Source of the DNA: Phycisphaerae bacterium
Lineage (GTDB): Bacteria > Planctomycetota > Phycisphaerae > JAAYCJ01
Assembly (NCBI GenBank): GCA_012729815.1
Contig: JAAYCJ010000300.1
Location: forward strand, 1-62,580
Length of the DNA stretch: 62,580 nucleotides
Direction of reading: 5' to 3'
Shown: positions 51,904 through 60,682 of the stretch, in pieces
Layout of the letters: every line of letters starts with the position of its first letter
Numbering within the stretch: the stretch's first letter is position 1
Notes under the pieces: model-generated
Database searches by the model: none
The model's input: the letters and a program-made list of their open reading frames with translations, nothing else
Told to the model about the DNA's origin: nothing
Program-made: the position numbers and the translations under genes

Positions 51904-52923
51904 TCAGATTTCGCGGTCGACCGCCTCAGCGACGCGGGCGAGCTGGTGCATCAACTCGGCGAAGGCGTCGCTCTTGACGGACTGGGCGCCGTCGGTCAGG
52001 GCGTGCTCCGGATCGCTGTGAACTTCGATGATCAAGCCGTCCGCCCCCGCGGCGATCGCGGCCCGGCACATCGCCGGCACCATGTAGGCGTGGCCGGTGC
52101 CGTGGCTCGGGTCGATGATGATCGGCAGGTGGCTCTCCCGCTGCACAGCCGGGATGATGCCCAGGGCCAGCGTGTTACGGCAGTATTCCTCGAAGCTGCG
52201 GATGCCGCGCTCGCAGAGGATCACGTTCGGGTTGCCCGCCGTCATCACGTACTCCGCGGCGAACAGGAGCTCTTCCAGCGTCGCGCTCCAGCCTCGCTTC
52301 AGGAGCACCGGCTTGGGCTGCTGGCCGACCGCGCTCAGGAGCCGGAAGTTGTGCATGTTCCGCGCGCCGACCTGAAGGATGTCGGCGTGGTGGGCGACCC
52401 GGCTCACGTCCGTCTCGCTGAGCACCTCGGTCACGATCGACAGGCCCGTCCGCTCGCGCGCCTCAGCCAGGTACTCCAGCGCCTCTTCGCCGAGCCCCTG
52501 GAACGCGTACGGGTTGGTCCGCGGCTTGAACGCTCCGCCGCGCAGGGCCGTCCCGCCCGCCGCTTTGACCGCGTCGGCGATTTCGATGATCTGGCGGCGA
52601 CTCTCGATGCTGCACGGCCCGGCGATGACCGCGAGCTTGTGCCCGCCGACGGCGAAGCCGGTCTCCTTGATCTGGACCACCGTCCGTTCCCGCTTGACCT
52701 CGCGCGAGGCGATCTTGTACGGAGCCAGGATCGGAACGATCCGCTCGACCATCGGCGCGGTCTCAAGCCGGCCCTTGTCCGCCATCCGCTTGTCGCCGAT
52801 CGCCGCCACCACCGTCCGGTCGGTGCCGCGTATGACGTGGTCGCGCAGGCCCATCTCGCGGAGAAGTTGGACCACGTGCTCGATGCTTTCCGGGCTCGCC
52901 CCGGGTTCCATGACGATAATCAT
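51904..52923 (-). CDS. aroF: 3-deoxy-7-phosphoheptulonate synthase (DAHP synthase)
   Basis: A 339-residue class I-beta type DAHP synthase. The N-terminal ACT/FLD-like regulatory domain ([26 protein letters not shown]) is followed by the barrel: [51 protein letters not shown], then [40 protein letters not shown] and [19 protein letters not shown], all matching metal and phosphoenolpyruvate contacts. It makes the first intermediate of aromatic amino acid synthesis. The gene is single, convergent with the protease gene. Confidence 0.95.
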   Translation of the reverse strand: MIIVMEPGASPESIEHVVQLLREMGLRDHVIRGTDRTVVAAIGDKRMADKGRLETAPMVERIVPILAPYKIASREVKRERTVVQIKETGFAVGGHKLAVIAGPCSIESRRQIIEIADAVKAAGGTALRGGAFKPRTNPYAFQGLGEEALEYLAEARERTGLSIVTEVLSETDVSRVAHHADILQVGARNMHNFRLLSAVGQQPKPVLLKRGWSATLEELLFAAEYVMTAGNPNVILCERGIRSFEEYCRNTLALGIIPAVQRESHLPIIIDPSHGTGHAYMVPAMCRAAIAAGADGLIIEVHSDPEHALTDGAQSVKSDAFAELMHQLARVAEAVDREI

Positions 52924-53028
52924 GCCGCGTCCTTTCCTGAAGTCCGATCCGCAATTATAGTCGGCGGCGGAGGGTCTGCAAACGGTGCAGTTGACAGAGG
53001 CGGCGTCGCTGAGGCGGCCGAAGGCGGA

Positions 53029-53661
53029 TCATTCGTACCCGCACTGGTACTGGTCGTAGTTCTCGGCGTACTCGATCAGCCACTCGTCGGTCGATTCGTA
53101 GATCTGCGCGAGATAGTCCATGCATGGGTAGCGAATGGGAAAATGGAGAAAACTGGGCGATAGCTGCTGCATGGCGGTGGCCCGGTCGTCGCCGGCGATC
53201 AGCATGCGGTAGACCGCCGACACCCCGCCCGTCCGGTCGGCCCCGCCGAGGCAGTGGATCAGGATCGGGTACTGGGCCGTCTGGAGCGTCTCCACGATCG
53301 CCTCGAGCAGCTCCGGCTCGGGCAGCGAGCGGCCGCTCATCCGGAAATCGACCAGCGTAACACCCATCTCCTGACAGATTTGGGCCTCTTCATCGTACCA
53401 GGGATCGCCGGCGTGGTACCCCCGCAGGTTGATCACCGTCTTGAGGTCGAGCAGGTCGATCGCGTTCTCCAGCTCGAAACCGGTCGGCTGAGCGCTGCGG
53501 TAGGCCTTGCCCGGATCCAGCTCGTGCAGATTAAACGGCAGGTCCAGCCCGGAAAACAGAAACCGGGCGTCGGTGCACCCAACCAGCGTCGCCGCCAACA
53601 AAAGAACGACCGGAAAAGTGCGCAATCCACGACGGCTGACGGAACAGAATTGGGATCCCAT
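53029..53661 (-). CDS. Lipoprotein dual-specificity protein phosphatase
   Basis: A 210-residue lipoprotein (lipobox LVGC near residue 29) with the phosphatase domain. PGKAYRSAQPTGFELENAIDLLDLKTVINLRG starts the domain and the P-loop HCLGGADRTGGVSAVYRMLI (HCxxGxxR) carries the catalytic Cys and Arg. The Asp general acid may lie in VDFRMSGRSLPEPELL. Unusually for this fold, it is predicted to be extracytoplasmic. It stands alone. Confidence 0.88.
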   Translation of the reverse strand: MGSQFCSVSRRGLRTFPVVLLLAATLVGCTDARFLFSGLDLPFNLHELDPGKAYRSAQPTGFELENAIDLLDLKTVINLRGYHAGDPWYDEEAQICQEMGVTLVDFRMSGRSLPEPELLEAIVETLQTAQYPILIHCLGGADRTGGVSAVYRMLIAGDDRATAMQQLSPSFLHFPIRYPCMDYLAQIYESTDEWLIEYAENYDQYQCGYE

Positions 53662-53777
53662 ACTCTCTGCGTAGCTCCTGTGTTTCCTATCCGGCGTCGC
53701 CGCCCGAAGCGGCGATCGGGGCCTGTCATTATTGTAACCTTGATTGGCTGCGTGTCTACGGGCATGAGGTATTCGAG

Positions 53778-53806
53778 TTGTCGGCGTGCTGGAGGTTTGC
53801 TATGAT
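53778..53806 (+). promoter_or_regulatory. Promoter of the DUF6364-like gene
   Basis: TTGTCG (53778-53783), 17-bp spacer, TATGAT (53801-53806), 26 nt before the ATG with GGGAG in between. Confidence 0.45.
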
Positions 53807-53831
53807 CGAAATCGCGTGTGGGAGTTGAACT

Positions 53832-54083
53832 ATGCCCAAGCTGACGCTGAGCATGGACAACGAGACGATCGCCCTGGCCCGGGAACTGGCCGCCGCGAGC
53901 GGCGTCAGCGTCTCGAACATGGTGGCGCGAATGATCCACGCAATGAAACGGCCGCCGCTTGGCAAGATCAGGATCGGCCCGATCGCACGACGGGCTTCCG
54001 GTCTTATCCGGATGGCGCCCGATGAGGATGAGCGGGAAACCCTCGCCGACGCCCTGATCGACAAGTACGAGTCGAGCAAGTGA
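53832..54083 (+). CDS. DUF6364-type ribbon-helix-helix antitoxin-like protein, orphan
   Basis: An 83-residue protein: MPKLTLSMDNETIALARELAAASGVSVSNMVARMIHAM gives a ribbon-helix-helix pattern of the DUF6364 antitoxin type, ending with a charged tail (DALIDKYESSK). Such genes are normally followed by a PIN-domain toxin with an overlapping start. Here the following 120 bp carry no PIN-like ORF before serS, so it looks like an orphan or remnant. GGGAG lies 7 nt before the ATG, with a promoter upstream. Confidence 0.7.
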   Translation: MPKLTLSMDNETIALARELAAASGVSVSNMVARMIHAMKRPPLGKIRIGPIARRASGLIRMAPDEDERETLADALIDKYESSK

Positions 54084-54204
54084 ACGTTCCAGAGGACATG
54101 AGTTCCTTCGTGTCTTGTACGAACCAAGCGGTTTGCGGTGCGTCTGATCCTGGATCGCCATCCGTGCAACGGAGCCCATCCTGGCTTCTGACTTCTGTAT
54201 CCTT

Positions 54205-55479
54205 CTACCCGCGCGGTTCGATCTTTTCCATTCCGCCCATGTACGGCCGCAGAGCCTGCGGCACCGTCACCGAGCCGTCGGCGTTCTGGTAGAGCTCCAG
54301 CAGCGGGATCAGGATGCGCGGCGAGGCGATCACCGTGTTGTTCAGCGTGTGGCAGAAATGAATCTTGCCGTCGGCGTCGCGGTACCGCATGTTCAGACGC
54401 CGGGCCTGGAACTCATAGAATCGCGAGGCGCTGTGCGTCTCGCTGTAGGCCTGGCGCGACGGCATCCACGTCTCGATGTCGAACTTCTTGACCTGCCCGA
54501 TGCCCAGATCGCCCGTGCAGACCGCCACTACGCGGTACGGCATGCCGAGCGCCTGGACCACCGCTTCGGCGTTGGCCAGGATCTCATCATGGAACGCGAC
54601 ACTCCTGCCCTCGTCAGCCGGCCCCACGATCACCTGCTCGACCTTGTCGAACTGGTGGATGCGGTAGATGCCCGCGGTGTCCTTGCCGTACGTGCCGGCT
54701 TCGCGCCGGAAACAGCTCGACAGGGCCACGAACTTCTTCGGCAGCGCCGCCTCGTCGAGAATTTCGTTGGAGTGATACGCCGTGACCGGGACCTCAGCCG
54801 TTCCGACCAGGTAGACGCCGTCACGCTCGCAGGCGTAGGCCTGCTCCTCGCCCCCGGGAAAATACCCGGTGCCGCGCATGACCTCCTCGCGGACCAGCAG
54901 CGGCGGGGAGATCGGCAGATATCCGCGGCTGATCATGTGGTCCATCGCCAGCCGCAAGACCGCCCAGTGCAGCATGGCCCCAGCCCCGGTGAGCATGTAG
55001 CTGCGGGTGCCCGCCAGTTTGACCCCGCGCTCCACGTCGATCAACCCGAGCTTCTCGCCAAGCTGAACGTGGTCGAGCGGCTCAAAGTCAAACTCGCGGA
55101 CCTGGCCCACCCGCCGCAGCTCGACGTTCTCGGTATCGTCCTTGCCCAGCGGCACGTCCTCGGCCGGGATCTGCGGCACGCGAAGCATCAGCCGATCGAA
55201 CTCCGGCGCCAGTTCCTCCTGACGGGCGGTCAGGTCCTTCTCGCGCTTCTTCAATTCGCTCATCTCGTCGATGAGCCGCTTCTTATCCTCAGCCGGAGCC
55301 TTGGCGATTTGCTTGCCCGCGGCGTTTTTGGCCGTCTGAATGTCCTGAAGATCCTGCTTGATTTGCTTAAGCTGCGAATCAATCTCCAAAAGCCGATCCA
55401 CGTCGCACTCGATCCGCTTGACCTGCGCCGCCCACTTCACCTTGTCCGGGTTCTCCCGGATAAACCGGATGTCCAGCAT
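54205..55479 (-). CDS. serS: Seryl-tRNA synthetase
   Basis: A 424-residue class II synthetase. The N-terminal coiled-coil arm (about 27-105: LLEIDSQLKQIKQDLQDIQTAKNAAGKQIAKAPAEDKKRLIDEMSELKKREKDLTARQEEL) binds the long variable arm of tRNA-Ser. Motif 2 lies in SSCFRREAGTYGKDTAGIYRIHQFDKVEQ and motif 3 near the C-terminus (NNTVIASPRILIPLLELYQNADGSVTVPQALRPYMGG). It charges tRNA-Ser. The gene follows the DUF3553 gene with an inverted repeat in between. Confidence 0.95.
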   Translation of the reverse strand: MLDIRFIRENPDKVKWAAQVKRIECDVDRLLEIDSQLKQIKQDLQDIQTAKNAAGKQIAKAPAEDKKRLIDEMSELKKREKDLTARQEELAPEFDRLMLRVPQIPAEDVPLGKDDTENVELRRVGQVREFDFEPLDHVQLGEKLGLIDVERGVKLAGTRSYMLTGAGAMLHWAVLRLAMDHMISRGYLPISPPLLVREEVMRGTGYFPGGEEQAYACERDGVYLVGTAEVPVTAYHSNEILDEAALPKKFVALSSCFRREAGTYGKDTAGIYRIHQFDKVEQVIVGPADEGRSVAFHDEILANAEAVVQALGMPYRVVAVCTGDLGIGQVKKFDIETWMPSRQAYSETHSASRFYEFQARRLNMRYRDADGKIHFCHTLNNTVIASPRILIPLLELYQNADGSVTVPQALRPYMGGMEKIEPRG

Positions 55480-55497
55480 GTCTGATCCTCGTTTCCT

Positions 55498-55583
55498 AAA
55501 AAAGGGGACATTCTACTTTTTCGTCCCCGTTTCTGTGTTTCCAACACTGCCAAGGGGTCAAAAAGTAGAATGTCCCCTTTTTT
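55498..55583. repeat. 24-bp inverted repeat (REP/MITE-like element)
   Basis: Perfect 24-bp arms: 55498-55521 (AAAAAAGGGGACATTCTACT plus TTTT) and 55560-55583 as its reverse complement, with a 38-bp centre. A smaller GGGGAC/GTCCCC pair (55504-55509, 55523-55528) is nested in the left side. The right arm lies inside the 3' end of the DUF3553 gene. Perfect arms and position suggest a mobile REP- or MITE-like element; it might also stop transcription in both directions. Confidence 0.8.
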
Positions 55584-56178
55584 GGTCTGAGTTATTATCG
55601 GTCATTATCGCTTGGATACGTCGGCGAATCTCGGGCGACGCGAGGCGGTCGAGGAGCGATTCGAGTGTTTCCTCGCGGCCGTCGGCGCGGGCTTGGTGGT
55701 GCAACTGTTGCATCATTCGGTCGCGGCGGCGGGCGAAGGCGGCGAAGTGTTGTTCGAGCTGGTCGGCTGAGAAAGTGGCCAGGGGGTCCTTCTCGCCGAG
55801 TTGGGCGACCGCCCAGTCGAAGATGCCGCGGGCATCGGGTGCGAACCGATAGAGGGCGGCGAGGGCGGCGACCCGCTCGCCGAGGCTTGCCAAACGGTCG
55901 TAAAGTGTCTCAGGTAAAGCGGTTAACGCATCGACACGGGCCCGATCGGCGTCGAGCTTTTCCTTGAGCCGCTGCTCGTCATCAGCCGGCGCCTGACCCG
56001 GTCGGACCAGCCGGGCGGGGGGGATGACCATGGTCTTAACGCCAATGCCGGCGAAGTTGATGCGGATGCGCCGGGCGGTCTGTCCGGGGTATAATTCAAT
56101 GCCGATGATCCGGCCGATGCCCCATTCGGGCCGAACCGGATTGGCCACCGCGTCGCCTTCTCGCCAAGGCTGATCCAT
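55558..56178 (-). CDS. DUF3553-domain protein
   Basis: A 206-residue protein. The N-terminus (MDQPWREGDAVANPVRPEWGIGRIIGIELYPGQTARRIRINFAGIGVKTMVIPPARL) matches the DUF3553 beta-domain, a CarD/Tudor-like fold found at the N-terminus of helicases and other DNA-acting proteins. The rest is helical (QRLKEKLDADRARVDALTALPETLYDRLASLGER...). The last ten residues (SDQKRGHSTF) and the stop are encoded by the right arm of the inverted repeat, so the native C-terminus was probably altered. Probable nucleic-acid binding. Confidence 0.75.
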   Translation of the reverse strand: MDQPWREGDAVANPVRPEWGIGRIIGIELYPGQTARRIRINFAGIGVKTMVIPPARLVRPGQAPADDEQRLKEKLDADRARVDALTALPETLYDRLASLGERVAALAALYRFAPDARGIFDWAVAQLGEKDPLATFSADQLEQHFAAFARRRDRMMQQLHHQARADGREETLESLLDRLASPEIRRRIQAIMTDNNSDQKRGHSTF

Positions 56179-56321
56179 GGACTATCCTGTGCTGCAACCT
56201 CTGAAATTTCCCCGACATACGGCGTTTAACGGCCGTCGCAGGGGGTTGGGAATCATTTAAGTTTTCCTTCGTGTACGTCCGAATAAATTCTAATCAAGGA
56301 AATCGTTTTTTCAGGGCAAAA

Positions 56322-57095
56322 ATGGCGCGAAAATCAGCTATTGCAGCGATATCGGTGCTCTGCGGCCTGTTTGTGGGCTGTCAGCAGGTCAACCAGGATC
56401 TCGCCGAAGGGGTCCGTCGGGGCGAGAGGTACTACCGTCAGGGCAACTACACAGCGGCTGAGCAGACGCTGACGCAGGCGATCAACGCCGACCGCAGCTC
56501 GCCGGTGGCGGCTGAGGGGTACTATATTCGTGGCTTAACTCGGCTTAAGCGGGGGCAGATCAACAACGCCGAGAGCGATTTCGTCTGCGCGATCGAGTTG
56601 GGCGACCGGGACGAGATCAAGACCAACTGCCAGGTGTGTCTGGGGTCGATCGCCTACGAGCGGGACAACTTCAGCAAGGCCTACGCCTACTACATGCTGG
56701 CCAGTCAGCACCTGGTTCAGATGAGCCCGAACGACTGGGTGCTCTACCGCCTGGGTGACGCGGCGCAGAAGGTGGGCAAGTGGCAGGAGGCGCGGAAGGT
56801 TTTCGCCCGTTTGATTCGGGATTTTCCGGACAGCGAGGCGGCCAAGTCGGCCCGTAAGCGCTTGAACTACAGCTACTTTACGATCCAGGCGGGGGCGTTC
56901 AACAAGCACAGCAATGCCTCGGACCGGCTGGATCAGCTTCAGCGGGCGTCGATTCCGGCGCGGGCCGAGGTGATCCCGCGGGGGGCGTCGACGCTGCAGG
57001 TGGTCTACGTGGGCAAGTACAGCAACTTCAAGTCGGCACAGGAAATGCTGGATAAAGTAAGAATGGTCGTACCCGATGCGCGGATCGTGCCATAA
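56322..57095 (+). CDS. TPR and SPOR-domain lipoprotein
   Basis: A 257-residue lipoprotein (lipobox FVGC near residue 19). Two or three TPR helices follow (GERYYRQGNYTAAEQTLTQAINADRSSPVAAEGYYIRGLTRLKRGQINNAESDFVCAIEL). The last 75 residues form a SPOR domain (YFTIQAGAFNKHSNASDRLDQLQRASIPARAEVIPR, YVGKYSNFKSAQEMLDKVRMVVPDARIV), which binds denuded peptidoglycan. ATG 56322 is chosen as the start of the signal. It precedes the polysaccharide export gene by 42 bp and may tether the export complex to the cell wall. Confidence 0.8.
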   Translation: MARKSAIAAISVLCGLFVGCQQVNQDLAEGVRRGERYYRQGNYTAAEQTLTQAINADRSSPVAAEGYYIRGLTRLKRGQINNAESDFVCAIELGDRDEIKTNCQVCLGSIAYERDNFSKAYAYYMLASQHLVQMSPNDWVLYRLGDAAQKVGKWQEARKVFARLIRDFPDSEAAKSARKRLNYSYFTIQAGAFNKHSNASDRLDQLQRASIPARAEVIPRGASTLQVVYVGKYSNFKSAQEMLDKVRMVVPDARIVP

Positions 57096-57137
57096 TCGAT
57101 CGCCATCAGTGTTATTTATAAGCTGGGATGCAGCGTC

Positions 57138-58343
57138 ATGAAATCGAAAGTCTTTTCCCTGTTGACGGTCTGTTGCGCGATGGGCCTGTTGTGGGGCTGC
57201 CAGGAGAAGGGTTCGGCGGTCGAGCAGCGGCAGCCGGAGCCTACGTCGGCGTTCTATCAGCCGTTTGGTCCGGGTGGAGAGATCCCGGCGATGCAGGTGA
57301 GTTTGCCGGATTACCGCCTGAACGTGGGGGACATGCTGGAGATCATCTACCACGTCAAGCACCTGGTGACGGATGAATACCGGTTCCACACCGAGGACAC
57401 GATCAGCATCATGTTCCCGTACCACCCGGAGTTCAACCAGACGGTGACGATTCCGCCGGACGGGACGATCCGGCTGATGCTGGTCGGGGAGGTCAAGGTC
57501 TACGAGGCCCAGGAGGTGGAGGGGGAGACCGTCGTGAAGGGCAAGACGGTAGGGGAATTCGAACAGGAGTTGAAGGAGAAGTATTCGAAGTTCTTCAAGG
57601 ACAACGACTTGACGGTGACCTTCACCGCCGCCAATACGAAGATCGAGGAGCTCAAGCGGGCGATCACCACCGCTCCTCGCGGCCAGAGCCGTCTGATGCC
57701 GGTCAAGCCCGACGGGAATATCACGCTGCCGTTCATCAAGGATATCCGTGCGTACGGCAAGACGATCGAGGAACTGCACGGCGATCTGAACGAGGCCTAC
57801 GAGCGGGCGGGGCTTCCGGAACTGGAGGTGACGGTGCAGATTTTGACGGTCGCGCCGCGGAAGATCTTCGTGATGGGCGAGGTGGACCGTCCGGGGCTGA
57901 TCGAGGCGGGCAACATGATCACGCTGACGCAGGCCCTATCGATGGCAGGCGGCTTGAACGTCCGTGCGGACAAGAGCAAGGTGATGGTGATCCGCCGGAA
58001 GGGGCTGCCGGTGCCGGAAGGGGTGGTGGTGGACGTGGAGGATATTCTCGAGTCGATGGTGACGGTGGACGGCAAGAAGCGGCCGTCGACCAAAGCGTGG
58101 CTCAACGACTTCTGGCTGGACGATTACGACCTGGTGTACGTGCCGCCCAGCGGCCTGACCAAGGCCAACGACTGGATCGATCAGGTCTTCACCCGCGGGG
58201 TGCGGGCGGTCATGCCGTACTCGACGAGCGTGGGATTCGGGTTTGGCTACCAGCTCTACAACGCGCCGCAGAGCGTGCGGACGCAGAACGGGAACGGGCT
58301 CGACGCCCTGGCCCCGATTTTCCAGAACATGATGACGCCGTAG
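57138..58343 (+). CDS. Polysaccharide export protein, Wza-like lipoprotein
   Basis: A 401-residue outer-membrane polysaccharide export protein. Lipobox WGC at residue 21. Poly_export segments are YRLNVGDMLEIIYH (about 55) and VKPDGNITLPFIKDIRAYGKTIEELHGDLNEAYE. SLBB follows (APRKIFVMGEVDRPGLIEAGNMITLTQALSMAGGLNVRADKSKVMVIRRKG). The C-terminal region ends with an amphipathic helix (NDWIDQVFTRGVRAV) as in Wza, but with an additional Gly/Asn-rich tail. It forms the outer channel for exopolysaccharide. Confidence 0.9.
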   Translation: MKSKVFSLLTVCCAMGLLWGCQEKGSAVEQRQPEPTSAFYQPFGPGGEIPAMQVSLPDYRLNVGDMLEIIYHVKHLVTDEYRFHTEDTISIMFPYHPEFNQTVTIPPDGTIRLMLVGEVKVYEAQEVEGETVVKGKTVGEFEQELKEKYSKFFKDNDLTVTFTAANTKIEELKRAITTAPRGQSRLMPVKPDGNITLPFIKDIRAYGKTIEELHGDLNEAYERAGLPELEVTVQILTVAPRKIFVMGEVDRPGLIEAGNMITLTQALSMAGGLNVRADKSKVMVIRRKGLPVPEGVVVDVEDILESMVTVDGKKRPSTKAWLNDFWLDDYDLVYVPPSGLTKANDWIDQVFTRGVRAVMPYSTSVGFGFGYQLYNAPQSVRTQNGNGLDALAPIFQNMMTP

Positions 58344-58357
58344 AGACAAGGGGCGCG

Positions 58358-58375
58358 GCGGGATGTTGGTCCCGC
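58358..58375. promoter_or_regulatory. Short hairpin downstream of the Wza-like gene
   Basis: GCGGGA-TGTTGG-TCCCGC, a 6-bp stem with 6-nt loop, with no T run. It lies just before the promoter of the Wzz-like gene. Confidence 0.35.
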
Positions 58376-58377
58376 GG

Positions 58378-58407
58378 TTGGAGAAGACGCCGAGGGCGGC
58401 CTAGAAT
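58378..58407 (+). promoter_or_regulatory. Promoter of the Wzz-like gene
   Basis: TTGGAG (58378-58383), 18-bp spacer, TAGAAT (58402-58407), the same -35/-10 pair as before tmk. Confidence 0.45.
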
Positions 58408-58457
58408 TGCCATTGTTCCGGTGTGGCGGCAGTCAGAGGAATTGAGGAAGAAACACT

Positions 58458-59996
58458 ATGCCTGAAGGTCAACCCCGTCGGACGTTGCGTGACCTGGCGA
58501 GCGTACTTTTCGCCCATTGGGCGGCGATCGTGGCGATTACCGCGGTAATCGCGGCGGCGACGTTCGCGGCGTGCACGTACTCGCAGAAGATCTACGAGTC
58601 GCGGGTGACGATGTCGGCCCGTCAGCCCCGATCGAGCGGTTCGCTGCTGCAGGAGACCCCCGATACGATCAGCCCGCTGGAGGTGTTTCTCAAACGCCAG
58701 CGGGAGATCATCTTTTCGGACCACGTGCTCAAGCGGACGGTGGCGCGGCTGAGCGATGACGCCCTGGCGGAGCAGCCGTCGGAGACGGGACCGGCGTGGG
58801 AGCAGTGGGACGCGAAGGTGCAGGCGGCGGCAGACAAGATCCCCGGCCGCGAGGCTTCGCAGTTCCGCCGTGGTGTCGAGGTGACCACGCCGGGCGGCGA
58901 GGACGTGGGGCGTTCGGAGGTTTTTACGATCGCGGTGGAGCAGCCGGGCTCGCCGGAGCGGGCGCAGCGGGCGGCGAGCATCCTGGCTGAGGAATACCTG
59001 CTTCGGGAGCGTCAGCGGCGGGCGGAGGTCGAGCAGGAGGCCCAACAACTTCTAGAGCGGCAGTTGGACGACCTGCGGACCACTACGCTGGACACGGCCG
59101 AGAGGCGATTCAACGACTTCATTACCCAGAAGGTGAAGGGCAACCTGCTGGAACTGGCCCAGTTGGGCACGGCCAACAGCGAAGTGTACCACCAGCGGAT
59201 TCTGACCGCGTTCAAGCAGGACATGCTGAAGCTGGACGCGGAGATCAGCGAGTACAAGGCCCTTCAGGCGGAGGTGAAGCGCCAGGTCCCGCAAGTGGTC
59301 TTCGAGAAGGGCTTGACCAACCTGGAGGTGGGCGACCTGGAAGGCGTGGCCGTGGTGGTGCCCGAGGCGATCTTCAAGCGGAACCCGATCATCGACAAGC
59401 TCAAGAAGAAACTGGCTGACTTGCTGATTGTGCGGCACACGCTGATGGAGCAGTACAACGAGGACTACAAGCTGCTGCGGCAGAACGCGGGCGAGGTCTT
59501 TCGGACCAACGTGGCGATTCTCCAGGAGATGCTGGGCGAGCTTCAGGCGATTGACCAGCACATCGTGACGTTGGAGGCCCGCAAGGCGGAGATTGCGCGA
59601 CAGGTCGAGGACCAGGAGCGGGCGGTCAACGAGGTCAGTTCGCTGTTCGTCGAGTATCAGTCGCTGGTCCGTGAGTTGGACCTGGCGAGGAGCCTGTACG
59701 AGCAGCGGCGGCACGATCTGTTGAACGCCGAGACGACGCACCTGATGGCCCAGAGCGAGATCCTGGTGACGCGGCTTGAGGATGCGACGCTGCCGGACGC
59801 GGACCGTCCGGTGCGGCCGATTTTGTGGCTGTACACGCTGGTGGCGGGGGTGGCGGGTCTGCTGCTGGGCACGAGCTACGCGTTTGTGGTTGACAGCTAC
59901 GACCACTCGGTTCGGAGCATCGATCAGGCCGAGCGTTACTTCGGCCTGCCGGTGGCGGTGTCGGTGCCCGAGGTGCGAGGCGGGATCATACGGTAG
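58458..59996 (+). CDS. Wzz/GumC-like polysaccharide chain-length protein
   Basis: A 512-residue inner-membrane protein. First transmembrane helix at about 18-39 (AAIVAITAVIAAATFAACTY). A long periplasmic part has coiled-coil segments (about 170-440: AQRAASILAEEYLLRERQRRAEVEQEAQQLLERQLDDLRTTTLDTAERRF, RELDLARSLYEQRRHDLLNAE). Second helix at about 453-476. It ends RYFGLPVAVSVPEV, typical of Wzz/GumC-type proteins that work with a separate BY-kinase. The kinase-like partner follows 17 bp later. Confidence 0.9.
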   Translation: MPEGQPRRTLRDLASVLFAHWAAIVAITAVIAAATFAACTYSQKIYESRVTMSARQPRSSGSLLQETPDTISPLEVFLKRQREIIFSDHVLKRTVARLSDDALAEQPSETGPAWEQWDAKVQAAADKIPGREASQFRRGVEVTTPGGEDVGRSEVFTIAVEQPGSPERAQRAASILAEEYLLRERQRRAEVEQEAQQLLERQLDDLRTTTLDTAERRFNDFITQKVKGNLLELAQLGTANSEVYHQRILTAFKQDMLKLDAEISEYKALQAEVKRQVPQVVFEKGLTNLEVGDLEGVAVVVPEAIFKRNPIIDKLKKKLADLLIVRHTLMEQYNEDYKLLRQNAGEVFRTNVAILQEMLGELQAIDQHIVTLEARKAEIARQVEDQERAVNEVSSLFVEYQSLVRELDLARSLYEQRRHDLLNAETTHLMAQSEILVTRLEDATLPDADRPVRPILWLYTLVAGVAGLLLGTSYAFVVDSYDHSVRSIDQAERYFGLPVAVSVPEVRGGIIR

Positions 59997-60013
59997 AGGC
60001 GAGAGGACAGGCC

Positions 60014-60676
60014 ATGAGCAACGGATCGGTCGGTGCGGTGGAGGTCAATCCGCGGGTCGAGGAGCACATTGCCCAATTGTGCACGAATCTGTACGTGCAG
60101 GCCGAGCCGCCGCGACGGCTGGCGATCACGGCGGCGGAGACGGGCGAAGGCAAGACGTCGGTGGGTCTGGCCCTGGCGGTGCAGACGGCGCGGACGCTGG
60201 GCCGCAAAGTGGTCTTTGTCGAAGCGAACCTGCGTTCGCCGCAAGCGGCGGGCCTGCTGGCGGTCGAGGGTCGAAAGGGGCTGATGGACGTGCTTTCGGG
60301 CGAGGCGTCGGTGGATGAGGCGGCGGTGTCGCTGGGCGAGCGGCTGCCCGACGTGATCGTGGGGGTCGAGGGCGAGGATCGCGAGACGATCGTGCGGCGA
60401 ATGGGCCGCGACGACCTTGAGAAGCTGTTCAAGACGCTGGGCGAGCGGTACGAGCACGTGATTGTCGAGACGCCCGCGATCAATCATTTTCCCGAGGCCC
60501 AGGTTGTGGTGGGGCTTTGCGACCGGGTGCTGCTGGTGATCCGGGCGGGACGGACCAGCCGCGAGGCGGCGGCGGTGGCGGTGCGGCGGATCGAGGGTGC
60601 GGGCGGCAAGCCTCCGCTGGTCGTGCTGAACCGCAAGCAGTACCACGTTCCGGGTTTCCTTTACAGGCGGCTGTAA
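60014..60676 (+). CDS. CpsD/CapB BY-kinase-like protein with degenerate motifs
   Basis: A 220-residue P-loop protein next to the Wzz-like gene. Walker A is TAAETGEGKTSVG at about 37-49. Walker A' is VVFVEANLRSP instead of the usual hydrophobics then DxDxR: both Asp are replaced (E, N). Walker B is HVIVETPAI, with Glu for the usual Asp. Only two C-terminal Tyr (KQYHVPGFLYRRL), not the Tyr cluster of BY-kinases. It may bind ATP but kinase activity is doubtful; it could act as a structural ATPase for Wzz. Confidence 0.75.
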   Translation: MSNGSVGAVEVNPRVEEHIAQLCTNLYVQAEPPRRLAITAAETGEGKTSVGLALAVQTARTLGRKVVFVEANLRSPQAAGLLAVEGRKGLMDVLSGEASVDEAAVSLGERLPDVIVGVEGEDRETIVRRMGRDDLEKLFKTLGERYEHVIVETPAINHFPEAQVVVGLCDRVLLVIRAGRTSREAAAVAVRRIEGAGGKPPLVVLNRKQYHVPGFLYRRL

Positions 60677-60682
60677 GTTCCC

